A stretch of 64,000 nucleotides of DNA from Rhodospirillaceae bacterium. Lineage in GTDB: Bacteria > Pseudomonadota > Alphaproteobacteria > Rhodospirillales > JABHCV01. The stretch spans positions 186,001-250,000 of the forward strand of contig JABJHA010000002.1 in assembly GCA_018662005.1 (NCBI GenBank), in the 5' to 3' direction. The notes beneath the pieces are model-generated. The model made no database searches, had not been told where the DNA came from, and worked only from the letters and a program-made list of their open reading frames with translations. Below are positions 27,103 through 35,580 of the stretch, one piece after another. The position numbers were made by a program, and so were the translations under genes. Each line of letters opens with the position of its first letter. Positions within the stretch are counted from its first letter, which is position 1.

Positions 27103-28410
27103 ATGGCTAAAAATCTGGCCGAAATTGCAAAAAAACGGAAGATCAAATATTTCCTGATAAGTTTTGTCGATCTTTTCGGGGTGCTTCGGGCCAAACTGGT
27201 GCCGGCCCGTGCTATCGCCGGCATGCAAAAGGATGGTGCTGGCTTCGCCGGCTTTGCAGCCTGGCTCGACATGACCCCGGCGCATCCGGACATGTTTGCC
27301 ATTCCTGATCCTGACAGCCTGATCCAACTTCCCTGGAAACCCGAGGTTGCCTGGTTGGCCAGTGACCTGTGGATGGACGGTAAGCCGGTTGCGGCCTCAC
27401 CCCGCGTCATGCTGAAAAATCAATTAGCGAAAGCCAGCAAGAAGGGCTATCGCATGAAGGCTGGCGTCGAGTGCGAGTATTTCCTGACCAACCCGGACGG
27501 TTCCGCCATTTCCGATGGTTTGGATACTCAGGAAAAACCCTGTTACGACCAAAGCGCCTTAATGCGGCGTTATGACGTGGTTTCCGAAATTTGCGACTGC
27601 ATGTTGAAACTCGGCTGGAATCCTTATCAAAACGATCATGAAGACGGCAACGGTCAGTTCGAAATGAACTGGGACTATGACGATGCCCTGAAGACAGCCG
27701 ACAAGCACACCTTCTTCAAATACATGACACGGACAATTGCCGAAAATCATGGTTTTCGTGCGACTTTCATGCCCAAACCGTTCACCAACCTGACCGGCAA
27801 CGGCTGTCACTCTCACGTTTCGGTTTGGGACAAAGCGGGCAAGAAAAACCTGTTTCTGGACAACAAGGATGAAAACGGCCTGTCAAAGGTGTCCTATAAT
27901 TTTCTCGGTGGCATCCTTCACAGTGCCACGGCCTTGTGTGCGGTCTTCAATCCGACGGTCAACAGCTACAAGCGTATCAATGCGCCACGCACCATGTCGG
28001 GCGCGACTTGGGCACCGAACACCGTAACGTGGACCGGCAATAACCGAACTCACATGATCCGGGTGCCTGAGGCCGGGCGCTTCGAGTTGCGCCTGATGGA
28101 CGGGGCCACCAACCCCTATTTGGCGCAGGCCTTTATCCTTGCGGCGGGGCTTGACGGTATTGCCAACAAGCGCGATCACGGCAAACGCAGCGATCACAAT
28201 ATGTATGCCGAAGGTTATAAGGTGAAGGATGCCCAAAAACTGCCTCTGAACCTGCTGGATGCGCTACGCCTGACGGAAAAGAGCAAAGTCCTGAAGGACG
28301 CATTTGGCGCCGATGTCATTGACAGTTATGTCAAACTGAAGATGGACGAATGGTTAAGTTACTGCAGTTATTTGACTGCCTGGGAACGTCAATACACACT
28401 CGATTGTTAG
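27103..28410 (+). CDS. GlnT/GmaS-type glutamine synthetase-family ligase
   Basis: 435 residues of the GlnA superfamily. FLISFVDLFGVLRAKLVPA opens the beta-grasp domain. The catalytic part has AGVECEYFL with metal-binding Glu, HEDGNGQFEMNW, GNGCHSHVSVWD, INAPRTMSGATWAPNTVTW and RVPEAGRFELRLMDGATNPYL. It is closer to GlnT and gamma-glutamylmethylamide synthetase (GmaS) than to GlnA type I. Next to the Glx/Mgs-like genes it could make glutamine, or a gamma-glutamyl amide, as their substrate. AGGGGAGG lies 7 nt before the ATG. Confidence 0.88.
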   Translation: MAKNLAEIAKKRKIKYFLISFVDLFGVLRAKLVPARAIAGMQKDGAGFAGFAAWLDMTPAHPDMFAIPDPDSLIQLPWKPEVAWLASDLWMDGKPVAASPRVMLKNQLAKASKKGYRMKAGVECEYFLTNPDGSAISDGLDTQEKPCYDQSALMRRYDVVSEICDCMLKLGWNPYQNDHEDGNGQFEMNWDYDDALKTADKHTFFKYMTRTIAENHGFRATFMPKPFTNLTGNGCHSHVSVWDKAGKKNLFLDNKDENGLSKVSYNFLGGILHSATALCAVFNPTVNSYKRINAPRTMSGATWAPNTVTWTGNNRTHMIRVPEAGRFELRLMDGATNPYLAQAFILAAGLDGIANKRDHGKRSDHNMYAEGYKVKDAQKLPLNLLDALRLTEKSKVLKDAFGADVIDSYVKLKMDEWLSYCSYLTAWERQYTLDC

Positions 28411-28463
28411 GCTTGGAAACTAAATCGTCATGATCCGTTTTTCCGCATGGAACGTTTTCCTTA

Positions 28464-28703
28464 ATGGCCCTACCGGCCAGCGGAGAAGAGACCATCAATG
28501 GGGCTAATAGATCATTACTACGCATCGAGCCCCTGATATTCTGGATAGTCGGCCGTGAGGCTCTGGCTTTGTCGCCAGACGAAGGGGCCGTGCTGGATAT
28601 TTCCCATTCCAGAACCCATATCCGGATTTCCGGTCCCCAGCTCGCGGATTTGTCTTATCTCTGTGGGAAGTACTGTTGGAGGGGGGCGGTTACAGGATCC
28701 TAA
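28464..28703 (+). pseudogene. Possible sarcosine oxidase gamma-subunit N-terminal remnant
   Basis: A 79-codon frame holds LSPDEGAVLDISHSRTHIRISGPQLADLS. This resembles the SoxG N-terminal region, where a DLSH-x-R-x-x-IRISGP stretch is typical. No C-terminal part and no neighbouring sox genes are present. If real it is a remnant and does not encode a working subunit. The similarity is short, so the call is tentative. Confidence 0.35.
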
Positions 28704-28785
28704 CCGGAAGTTCGTGAAGCTTTCCAGATGACCTACTAGCAAATTGAAAACCTGTCACTTTCAATTTGGCTTTAATTTCTACTGT

Positions 28786-28799
28786 ATGACATAGATCAA
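28786..28799 (+). promoter_or_regulatory. Candidate FNR/DNR-type binding site
   Basis: The sequence ATGAC-ATAG-ATCAA has one perfect half site (ATCAA) and one half with two departures from TTGAT, with the correct 4-bp spacer. It sits 100 bp upstream of the cytochrome c start at 28899, and a Crp/Fnr-family gene follows at 29806. It is inferred from consensus only. Confidence 0.4.
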
Positions 28800-28898
28800 C
28801 GAAACGGTTCATAAAGGTCCATAGGCTTCTGTCACAATTATAAGAGGGGAAAACCCCCTATTTTTGGCACCTTTTAATATCTGACAGAGGAAAAAATC

Positions 28899-29648
28899 AT
28901 GCTCACAGTTCGATTGCTGATTTCGGGATTAATTATTATGGCTTTTGGAATCGTGACGATGCCAATTGCAAAATCAGATGAATTGACGATCAACACCTCC
29001 AATCTTACGGACATCCTTGACGGTGGTATGTTGTACGATAACTGGATCTCCGTTCTGGAGGCTGATAAGCCGGGCGCAACACACGCCTTGTGGCCAGCTT
29101 CCAACACCAAGAAAAAAGGCGGCACCACATGGCGCTGCAAGTCTTGTCACGGATGGGACTTCATGGGCAAGGACGGCGCCTATGCCAGCGGTTCCTACAA
29201 AACGGGAATTAAAGGCATCCGCGCCTCGGCTGGCAAAGCCCCGGCGGAAGTGGCGAAAATGCTCCGCGGTCCGAAACATGGGTACACAGCGGCTATGATA
29301 CCCGACGCTGCTCTCAATAAAGTCGCCCTTTTCGTCGCCAAAGGGCAATACAGTCTTGATGTATATATCGACCGTGCTAGTAAAAAAGCCAAGGGTAACG
29401 TTGCAATAGGCAAGGTCTTTTACGACACCAGTTGCAACCGCTGCCATGGCGACGATGGCAGAGAAATGAACTTTAAGACTCCAGACAAACCCGAATATTT
29501 AGGCACCCTTTCCAACGGGAATCCGTGGGAAACCATCAATAAAATAAGGCACGGTCAACCGGACTCGCAAATGCCGGCACTTGGCGCTTTGGGTCTTCAG
29601 ACCATGGCCGACATTTTGGCCTATCTTCAAACCTTGCCGCTTAAATAG
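28899..29648 (+). CDS. Periplasmic diheme cytochrome c
   Basis: 249 residues. An N-terminal signal peptide (LLISGLIIMAFGIVTMPIA, then KSDE) is followed by a first heme site CKSCHGWDF near residue 82 and a second CNRCHGDDG near residue 185. A Met ligand candidate is in DSQMPALGAL. The two-domain layout resembles electron-transfer cytochromes such as the thiosulfate dehydrogenase/NirC-like groups, but I cannot name the partner. Its upstream FNR-like box and downstream Crp/Fnr gene suggest expression at low oxygen or with nitrogen oxides. Confidence 0.85.
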   Translation: MLTVRLLISGLIIMAFGIVTMPIAKSDELTINTSNLTDILDGGMLYDNWISVLEADKPGATHALWPASNTKKKGGTTWRCKSCHGWDFMGKDGAYASGSYKTGIKGIRASAGKAPAEVAKMLRGPKHGYTAAMIPDAALNKVALFVAKGQYSLDVYIDRASKKAKGNVAIGKVFYDTSCNRCHGDDGREMNFKTPDKPEYLGTLSNGNPWETINKIRHGQPDSQMPALGALGLQTMADILAYLQTLPLK

Positions 29649-29682
29649 CCGTTCCGTTCTCACATTAGCTTAAACTAGGTAT

Positions 29683-29702
29683 CCGGTCCCTTCGGGGGCC
29701 GG
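29683..29702 (+). terminator. Terminator-like hairpin with TTCG loop
   Basis: CCGGTCCC-TTCG-GGGGCCGG forms an 8-bp stem (one G-T pair) closed by a TTCG tetraloop, 35 bp after the cytochrome stop codon. No T-run follows, so it may stabilise the mRNA end or act with Rho. Confidence 0.55.
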
Positions 29703-29805
29703 TTAGGGAGCGTGATCTATGTCAATGCAAGTGGCAGAAAGAAATGGTTGTTAGGGCGCGCCATAGGCATACCCTTCTCGGCAAGGTGAGCAGGAAAGCT
29801 AGTTA

Positions 29806-30537
29806 ATGAAAACCATCAACATTATAGGCAAAGCAGCCTGCCTAACCGGTAGAATGGCTCAAGGCACGGAATGGTCGGTCCTGACGCGGGAAGAAATTGA
29901 AATCTTCAATGAGAATGTTATTTGCAGAATCTATGACGCGGGCGAAACCATTTTCTACGAGAGGGATGACTGCAAAGGCCTCTATCTCGTTGAAGATGGG
30001 CTGGTCGGGGTCAGGAAAATCGATATAGAGGGGGGGCAGGTTCTCATCCGACTGGCCAATCCTGGAGACACCCTTGGCTATCGCCCTTTGCTGGCCGGAG
30101 AGAAACACCGGGCGGGGGCGGATGTCATTCAGCGGGCAAGGATATGTTTCCTGCCGAAAACGATCACGAATCGCTTATTCATCAGCAACCCGGAACTGGG
30201 TGCCGGATTCCTTCAACGTACCGCGCAAGCGCTTGGCGCAGCTGATGAGCGATTTTTTGAAACCGTCACCCTGCCAGCCCGGGTTCGCTTCATTCACTTG
30301 CTAATGTTAATGAGAAAGAACTACGGCTCAATCATCGAAGACGGGAGTCTTTCTTTGGAACTGCCATTAACGCGCCGGGACATAGCTTCAATGCTGGGAA
30401 TAAAGGCTGAGTCATTATCGCGTGTTGTCCGTGATATTGAGTCTGAAGGCCTCGCCCATTTTTCCGGCAAACGGATAAAAGTTGCTAATCCAAATTTGCT
30501 TCTTGAGGAATTGGATGCCGGTCTTTGCTTGTTGTAG
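29806..30537 (+). CDS. Crp/Fnr-family transcriptional regulator
   Basis: 243 residues. A cyclic-nucleotide-binding-like beta-roll spans about residues 40-130 (FYERDDCKGLYLVEDGLVGV, then LANPGDTLGYRPLL). A dimer helix follows, then a winged HTH (LPLTRRDIASMLGIKAESLS, then RVVRDIESEGL). The Ser-Arg recognition helix (ESLSRV) is like FNR, DNR and FixK, which recognise TTGAT-N4-ATCAA. The FNR N-terminal Cys cluster is absent, so it is not an oxygen-sensing FNR of the Fe-S type; NO-sensing DNR-like or other control is possible. It lies downstream of the cytochrome gene. Confidence 0.9.
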   Translation: MKTINIIGKAACLTGRMAQGTEWSVLTREEIEIFNENVICRIYDAGETIFYERDDCKGLYLVEDGLVGVRKIDIEGGQVLIRLANPGDTLGYRPLLAGEKHRAGADVIQRARICFLPKTITNRLFISNPELGAGFLQRTAQALGAADERFFETVTLPARVRFIHLLMLMRKNYGSIIEDGSLSLELPLTRRDIASMLGIKAESLSRVVRDIESEGLAHFSGKRIKVANPNLLLEELDAGLCLL

Positions 30538-30691
30538 CGTCTGAATCGGACAACGCAATTTCCACCACGCTCTCTAACAATTATTCAATGCCTGCATAGC
30601 ACCGGAAAACTGCCATTATCTATGAATGACTGATTTTATATTCCAATTTTAATAATCAGGACGAGGATCAGTTTACCTGAATTTTTTTATA

Positions 30692-30829
30692 TTAGAGATT
30701 ATATAAAATGAAAAAGGGTACGAGAATTATTACTAATATCCACACAAAGGCCAGCCATTTCTCCTTCCAAAAAAGCCATATTTGGGAAATGTCGTATCGT
30801 GGCCCCGAATCGGAATCAACATGTTTCAT
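30692..30829 (-). CDS. Small single-helix membrane protein
   Basis: A 45-residue frame, MKHVDSDSGPRYDISQIWLF then WKEKWLAFVWILVIILVPFF and ILYNL, with a soluble acidic N-terminus and a C-terminal hydrophobic helix. A GGAGCGG Shine-Dalgarno-like sequence precedes the ATG at 30829; an in-frame ATG at 30838 would add three residues. I do not recognise the family. The codon pattern and ribosome binding site make expression plausible, but short frames occur by chance. Confidence 0.4.
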   Translation of the reverse strand: MKHVDSDSGPRYDISQIWLFWKEKWLAFVWILVIILVPFFILYNL

Positions 30830-31133
30830 CCGCTCCATCCCTTGTTTAAATTTAGTGACCTAATACTTCTGTAATGTCGAAATTTCCATTTACGTCACAA
30901 CGCCTGATAACGAATAGGTGAATTTTTTGGATATCCGCCCCTGCCTATGCCAAGCTCATTGCTTGTTTAATTGATTTTTGTAGTCAATAACCGGTAAAAT
31001 TAGCAGAGACCAAACCGCCAACAATTGATCTATGTTATGATCCTTTTCATTTTGCTGTCGGCGGCTTGCCAACCACTGTTTTCCTATCGACGTCACAATG
31101 TCCGCTTCGGGTCAAAAGCAGCCCTAATTATCA
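30830..31133. other. AT-rich intergenic stretch
   Basis: No gene is seen. The right end holds one copy of the GTCCGC/GGGTCA intergenic repeat (31098-31121), 12 bp before the left inverted repeat of the IS6-derived element. Confidence 0.45.
31098..31121 (+). repeat. Intergenic GTCCGC/GGGTCA repeat, copy 4
   Basis: The sequence reads ATGTCCGCTTCGGGTCAAAA, then GCAG. It is the clearest copy of the family also found at 10278-10343, 19598-19623 and 20534-20555. Confidence 0.55.
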
Positions 31134-31536
31134 GGCATTGTCACATTAACTGGCTGCGATCACAGAGAATCACCACCACCAATTTTCATGTAGCGGCACT
31201 CGCGCTTTTCCATACATCTATAGCCTCTGCCCGAAATTGCTTGAAAGTGGTTCTATTGAGAAGATGGCGTTGGACGTAGAAGGTGTTGTATGTGGCGGAT
31301 TGAATATTGAGAAATTTCTGAAACCACCGCCGAACCGTTTTGCATGAAATATCCAGCCCACGTTCAGCAGGTAAATCCTCAATATCTCGATAACTCAAAG
31401 TGAATCGAGCATATAGGCAAATGGCATGACGGATGGCAGTGGGTGGGAAACGGTGACGCTTGAAGGAAATGTTCTGCATCCCAATATGCTACTTTGGTGC
31501 AGCACTCAGACGCCAGCCAGTTAAAGTGACAATGCC
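31134..31536. mobile_element. IR-bounded, internally deleted IS6-family element
   Basis: The ends are inverted repeats: GGCATTGTCACATTAACTGG at 31134 onward and, read on the minus strand from 31536, GGCATTGTCACTTTAACTGG; both continue CTG, so 22 of 23 bases match. The 403 bp between hold only a shortened transposase frame. I see no 8-bp target duplication (AATTATCA on the left, ATTTTAGA on the right). It therefore looks like an old non-autonomous derivative. Confidence 0.7.
31186..31479 (-). pseudogene. IS6-family transposase with the catalytic middle deleted
   Basis: Residues 1-56 match the IS6/IS26 transposase N-terminus: FKRHRFPPTAIRHAICLYAR, LSYRDIEDLPAERGLDIS and TVRRWFQKF. The frame then jumps to QRHLLNRTTFKQFRAEAIDVW, which resembles the transposase C-terminus. 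The DDE catalytic region (about 130-150 residues) is missing, giving 97 residues instead of about 235. The frame remains open across the join, suggesting a clean internal deletion. Confidence 0.75.
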
Positions 31537-31564
31537 ATTTTAGATGACGTGCCGTATTGTTACA

Positions 31565-31978
31565 TCAGCTAAAATGGGCGCGAATGTTATCGGGGACGGT
31601 TTGGGCACGGAAACCACTTGGATGATTATCGTCTGGAACCACCCAGGCTCGGACTTCATGGCCCAAAACGGCTTCAACATCTCCATTGTAAATTTTGTGG
31701 CTGACTTTGAACGAGGTATTTCCCCATCTTTCGATACCGCTTTCAACAGTGATGACATCACGGAACCTGGACGGATGCACAAATTTTGAATGAGCGTCGA
31801 GTATTGGAATGCCGAGTATACCGCAATCGTCAAACATATGGGACCAATCCAATCCTACAGAAGCAAAAAGTTCTGACGTTCCATTGTCAAACCAGCGGAA
31901 AAAATTAGGGTAATAAACAATTTCGCCGGGATCGCAATCGCCAAATTGAACGGTCATTTTAAAGCGGTTTGTTTTCAT
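31565..31978 (-). CDS. Hotdog-fold acyl-CoA thioesterase (YbgC/4-hydroxybenzoyl-CoA type)
   Basis: A 137-residue hotdog protein. VQFGDCDPGEIVYYPNFFRW contains the catalytic Asp of the YbgC/4HBT family, followed by a typical VGLDWSHMF and LDAHSKFVHPSRFRD. It hydrolyses acyl-CoA thioesters; the substrate is unknown. It lies 60 bp downstream of the ABC transporter ATPase gene on the same strand and may belong to that operon. Confidence 0.88.
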   Translation of the reverse strand: MKTNRFKMTVQFGDCDPGEIVYYPNFFRWFDNGTSELFASVGLDWSHMFDDCGILGIPILDAHSKFVHPSRFRDVITVESGIERWGNTSFKVSHKIYNGDVEAVLGHEVRAWVVPDDNHPSGFRAQTVPDNIRAHFS

Positions 31979-32038
31979 GTTTTACTCGATCCAATTGTTT
32001 TCCACTGAAATATCATCGAGGTTTTTCCTGAGTAGCGT

Positions 32039-33667
32039 TCATTGAGTTTCAGATGCTGCGGCTTTTCGGGACTGCCTCAGATCATCCAGCCAGTCGGGAT
32101 CCATTTCCGGTACCGAGGAAAGCAAAAGTTCTGTGTAGGAGGCATGGGGCGGCGAGAGAATATCAGCCTTAGGACCTTGTTCGACGACGGAACCCTGATA
32201 CATCACCACGATTTCATCGGCAATCGACTTCACCGTCGCCAGATCGTGTGTAATGAACAGGTATGAAACACCTAGTTCCTGTTGAAGGTTGAGCAATAAA
32301 TCCAGAATTTCTTCTGCGACCAGTTGGTCGAGTGCCGAGGTAACTTCATCGCAAATAATAATTTCCGGTTCAGCGGCCAACGCCCGGGCGATACAAACAC
32401 GTTGCTTTTCACCGCCCGAAAGTTGCGCCGGGTAGCGCTCGGCATAATCTTCTGGAAGTTCAATATGACGTATTAATTCGAGAACCTTTTCGTCACGCTG
32501 CTTGCCTTTCATTCCAAGATAGAACTCCAGCGGACGACCAATAATATCCTTGATTTTATGACGTGGGTTCATGGCCACATCGGCCATCTGATAAATCATC
32601 TGAACTGATTTCAGATCCTTCTTGGGACGGGATTTTAGATCAGGCGTCAAGGCGCGACCATGGAATTTCACAGAACCCTGAGACGGCGGCAGCAAGCCGG
32701 TAATAACACGCGCCAGGGTACTCTTTCCGCTGCCGGATTCACCGACGACAGCCACCGTTTTACCTTTTTTTATCGTTATGTTTATGTCTTCCAGGATATT
32801 GAACATCAACCCCGGATACGTCGCCGTGATATTGTCAATGTGAAGTTGGAGATCCTGATCATCGTAGTCGGGTAACGCATCGCGGACGGCTCGAACATTG
32901 AGTAGCTTCCTTGTGTATTCTTCTTTTGGGTTGGCCAACATTTCCCGGGCATTTCCAAATTCGACAATATTTCCGTAGCGCAAGACCATGATCTGGTCCG
33001 CCATTTGCGCGACAACCGCCAGGTCATGGGTGATGTAAATGGCAGCGACATTGCGTGCCTTTACGGCCTCCTTGATGGCACCCAGAACCTCGATTTGTGT
33101 AGTCACATCCAGTGCCGTTGTCGGTTCATCAAAAATAACCAGATCCGGATCTGAACCCAGGGCCATAGCCGTCATGGCACGCTGCAATTGCCCGCCCGAT
33201 ACCTGGTGTGGGTAACGATCAAGAATGGTTTCCGGATCAGGTAAATCGAGTTGACGGAACAGATCGATACAGCGCTCACGCGCTTCGGTCAAATTGGATT
33301 TTCCGTGCTGTACCAGTGATTCGGCGAACTGTTCGAACAAGGTGTGGGCAGGGTTAAACGAGGCAGCCGCACTTTGGGCAACATAGGTCACCTTGTTGCC
33401 GCGAATATTGCGCAGATCTGCTTCGGATGCCCCTACCAATTCATCCCCATCAAGCTTGATCGACCCTGATACGACACGGCAGCCGGGTTTGGTGTATCCT
33501 AGCGCGGTCAGGCCGAAGGTTGATTTGCCGGCCCCGGATTCGCCAATAAAGCCGATAATTTCACCACGCTCCAGGGACATCGACAGGCCGTGAACAATAG
33601 GTGTCCATTTGTCATCGACGTCCGCTTCGATCACCAGGTCCTTAATTTCGAGCAGTTTTTCAGCCAT
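32039..33667 (-). CDS. Dipeptide/oligopeptide ABC transporter ATP-binding protein, two fused domains
   Basis: 542 residues made of two ABC domains (DppD-DppF type). Domain 1 has Walker [12 protein letters not shown], signature [10 protein letters not shown] and Walker [11 protein letters not shown]. Domain 2 has Walker [12 protein letters not shown], signature LSGGEKQRV and Walker [10 protein letters not shown]. Each domain ends with the oligopeptide-transporter C-terminal segment. The protein drives uptake with the two permeases upstream. It begins 12 bp after the DppC-like stop. Confidence 0.93.
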   Translation of the reverse strand: MAEKLLEIKDLVIEADVDDKWTPIVHGLSMSLERGEIIGFIGESGAGKSTFGLTALGYTKPGCRVVSGSIKLDGDELVGASEADLRNIRGNKVTYVAQSAAASFNPAHTLFEQFAESLVQHGKSNLTEARERCIDLFRQLDLPDPETILDRYPHQVSGGQLQRAMTAMALGSDPDLVIFDEPTTALDVTTQIEVLGAIKEAVKARNVAAIYITHDLAVVAQMADQIMVLRYGNIVEFGNAREMLANPKEEYTRKLLNVRAVRDALPDYDDQDLQLHIDNITATYPGLMFNILEDINITIKKGKTVAVVGESGSGKSTLARVITGLLPPSQGSVKFHGRALTPDLKSRPKKDLKSVQMIYQMADVAMNPRHKIKDIIGRPLEFYLGMKGKQRDEKVLELIRHIELPEDYAERYPAQLSGGEKQRVCIARALAAEPEIIICDEVTSALDQLVAEEILDLLLNLQQELGVSYLFITHDLATVKSIADEIVVMYQGSVVEQGPKADILSPPHASYTELLLSSVPEMDPDWLDDLRQSRKAAASETQ

Positions 33668-33679
33668 GGAAAATAACCT

Positions 33680-34510
33680 CTATTGATCGTCGCGCAGACC
33701 GCTTGCCTTATGCACCCAGCGATCGACCAGAAAGTTGATACCAACCGTCAGGGCCGCTATACAGGCGGCCGGCATCAGCGGATGGTAATATCCCCAGGCT
33801 ATGCCGTCGGCGTTGCCGCGCACCATTGCGCCCCAGTCCGCCAGGGGTGGTTGCAGGCCGAGGCCAAGGAAACTCAAACTGGCGATTAGCAGGAAGACAA
33901 AGCAGAAGCGTACACCGAATTCAGCAGCAAGTGGTGTCATCGAATTGGGCAAAATTTCCTTGCTCATGATCCACCACATACCTTCGCCACGAAGCCTAGC
34001 CGCTTCGACATAGTCCATGACTTCAATATCCATGGCCACGGCTCGCGCAATTCGGAATACAGGCATGGAATAAATAATGCCAATGACCAACACCAGTGTA
34101 GGGGTGGCTGTTCCAACAGCTGACAGGACGATCAAGGAGGCAATCAGGGTGGGAATTGAAATAATAATATCGACGATGCGGCTTAAAACCTGATCAACGG
34201 CACCGCCCATCGTGGCGGCGATAAAACCGAACAAAGCGCCCGTCGTAAAGGAAACCGTTGTCGAAACCATCGCCAGCGTCATTGTGTTGCGCGCACCGTA
34301 AATCAGGCGGGTCAGGATATCGCGGCCAATCTGATCGGTGCCGAGAATGAACGTTCCTCCAATCGGTTCCCAGACATCGCCGACAAGCTCACTTTCACCG
34401 TACGGCGCCAGCCACGGGGCGAAAATTGCACAAAACGAGAAGAACAAAACGATAAACAGGCCAACGCGGGCGCTTGCGTTAAGGGCATTCCAAATGTTGA
34501 TGATAAACAT
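33680..34510 (-). CDS. ABC transporter permease, DppC/OppC type
   Basis: 276 residues with about six membrane helices. It opens with the OppC_N segment and carries GTDQIGRDILTRLIYGARNT, the hallmark of DppC permeases. The cytoplasmic EAA-like loop is EAARLRGEGMWWIMSKEILP. It pairs with the DppB-like permease 6 bp upstream. Confidence 0.92.
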   Translation of the reverse strand: MFIINIWNALNASARVGLFIVLFFSFCAIFAPWLAPYGESELVGDVWEPIGGTFILGTDQIGRDILTRLIYGARNTMTLAMVSTTVSFTTGALFGFIAATMGGAVDQVLSRIVDIIISIPTLIASLIVLSAVGTATPTLVLVIGIIYSMPVFRIARAVAMDIEVMDYVEAARLRGEGMWWIMSKEILPNSMTPLAAEFGVRFCFVFLLIASLSFLGLGLQPPLADWGAMVRGNADGIAWGYYHPLMPAACIAALTVGINFLVDRWVHKASGLRDDQ

Positions 34511-34516
34511 GCCGGA

Positions 34517-35476
34517 TTACCGCCTGTGCCGCATGCGCGGGTTGGCCAACATCGACAAAACATCGGCCAGCAAAAATAAAAGAACATATACGGTGGCAAA
34601 TACCATCGCCGTCCCCTGGATAACGGGTAAATCCCGGTTTAACACAGCATCGACGATGAGCGCCCCCAAGCCGGGATAGACAAAAACCACTTCGATCACA
34701 ACGACACCGACGATCATGTAGGCGAGGTTCAGCACCACCACCTGAATAATCGGTGACCAAGCGTTTGGCAGGGCGTGCTTGACGATAATCCGACTGGGCT
34801 TCAACCCCTTGAGTTTGGCCATTTCAATGTACGGACTGGCCATCAGGCTAACAATTGAAGCCCTTGTCATACGCATCATATGCGCGACAGTCACCAGCAT
34901 GAGCGTGATGACAGGCAATGCAGACGCCTCAAGCCGAGCCCAGAATCCCATGGAATTGTCGATATTTGAAATCGCCGGGAACCAGCCCAAATTGACGGCA
35001 AAAACCGCCATTAGAATGTAGCCGACAAAAAATTCAGGCGACGAAATGGTCGTCAGAGTACTTGTGGAAATCAGGTGGTCGATAAAGCTGTTGCGGTACA
35101 GGGCGGCAATAACGCCCAGCAGAATCCCGATAGGAACGGCAAATATAGCCGTCGTGCCCGCTAGGTAGAGGGTATTGCCAAGTCGTGGGATCAGTTGTTC
35201 CAAAACATCGCGCCTGCTGGCCAGTGAAAAGCCGAAATCACCCTGCACGATGTTGAAAAGCCATTCCACATAACGAAGGTGCATGGGGCGATCAAGACCA
35301 AGTTCCGTACGACAAGCCTGGACCGTTGCCGGTTCAGCCGCCTGACCAAGAACGGCCTGGCAAACGTCTCCGGACAATCCTTCAATTCCAAGCGTGATCA
35401 GGACGGAAACCCCGAACAGGATGAAGACGCCCGCTGCGAGGCGTTTAAGAACCATGGCCAATAGAAAATTGTTCAT
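34517..35476 (-). CDS. ABC transporter permease, DppB/OppB type
   Basis: 319 residues with about six helices. The N-terminal FILFGVSVLITLGIEGLSGD fits the DppB family, and MTRASIVSLMASPYIEMAKL plus KGLKPSRIIVKHALPNA forms the EAA loop. It is the first permease gene after the substrate-binding protein gene, from which it is separated by a terminator-like hairpin. Confidence 0.92.
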   Translation of the reverse strand: MNNFLLAMVLKRLAAGVFILFGVSVLITLGIEGLSGDVCQAVLGQAAEPATVQACRTELGLDRPMHLRYVEWLFNIVQGDFGFSLASRRDVLEQLIPRLGNTLYLAGTTAIFAVPIGILLGVIAALYRNSFIDHLISTSTLTTISSPEFFVGYILMAVFAVNLGWFPAISNIDNSMGFWARLEASALPVITLMLVTVAHMMRMTRASIVSLMASPYIEMAKLKGLKPSRIIVKHALPNAWSPIIQVVVLNLAYMIVGVVVIEVVFVYPGLGALIVDAVLNRDLPVIQGTAMVFATVYVLLFLLADVLSMLANPRMRHRR

Positions 35477-35504
35477 ATTGAATGGACCGACACGCCAAAT
35501 ATTA

Positions 35505-35543
35505 CAAAAAAGGGTGATCAGGTTTTTTTGACCTGACCACCCT
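35505..35543 (-). terminator. Rho-independent terminator/attenuator after the substrate-binding protein gene
   Basis: On the minus strand AGGGTGGTCAGG pairs with CCTGATCACCCT (one G-T pair) around an A-rich loop and is followed by TTTTTT. It lies between the substrate-binding protein gene and the permease genes. Partial termination here would raise binding protein over permease, as is common in such operons. Confidence 0.75.
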
Positions 35544-35580
35544 ATCTTTTAATTACAACAAGTTCAAATTCGGACTGGTT

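Larger units (their letters stand above)
28411..28898. other. Intergenic region with a possible gene remnant and FNR-type box
   Basis: It contains a soxG-like fragment (about 28464-28703), the candidate FNR/DNR site at 28786-28799, and a purine-rich AGAGGAAAAAATC Shine-Dalgarno before the cytochrome gene at 28899. I see nothing else. Confidence 0.5.
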
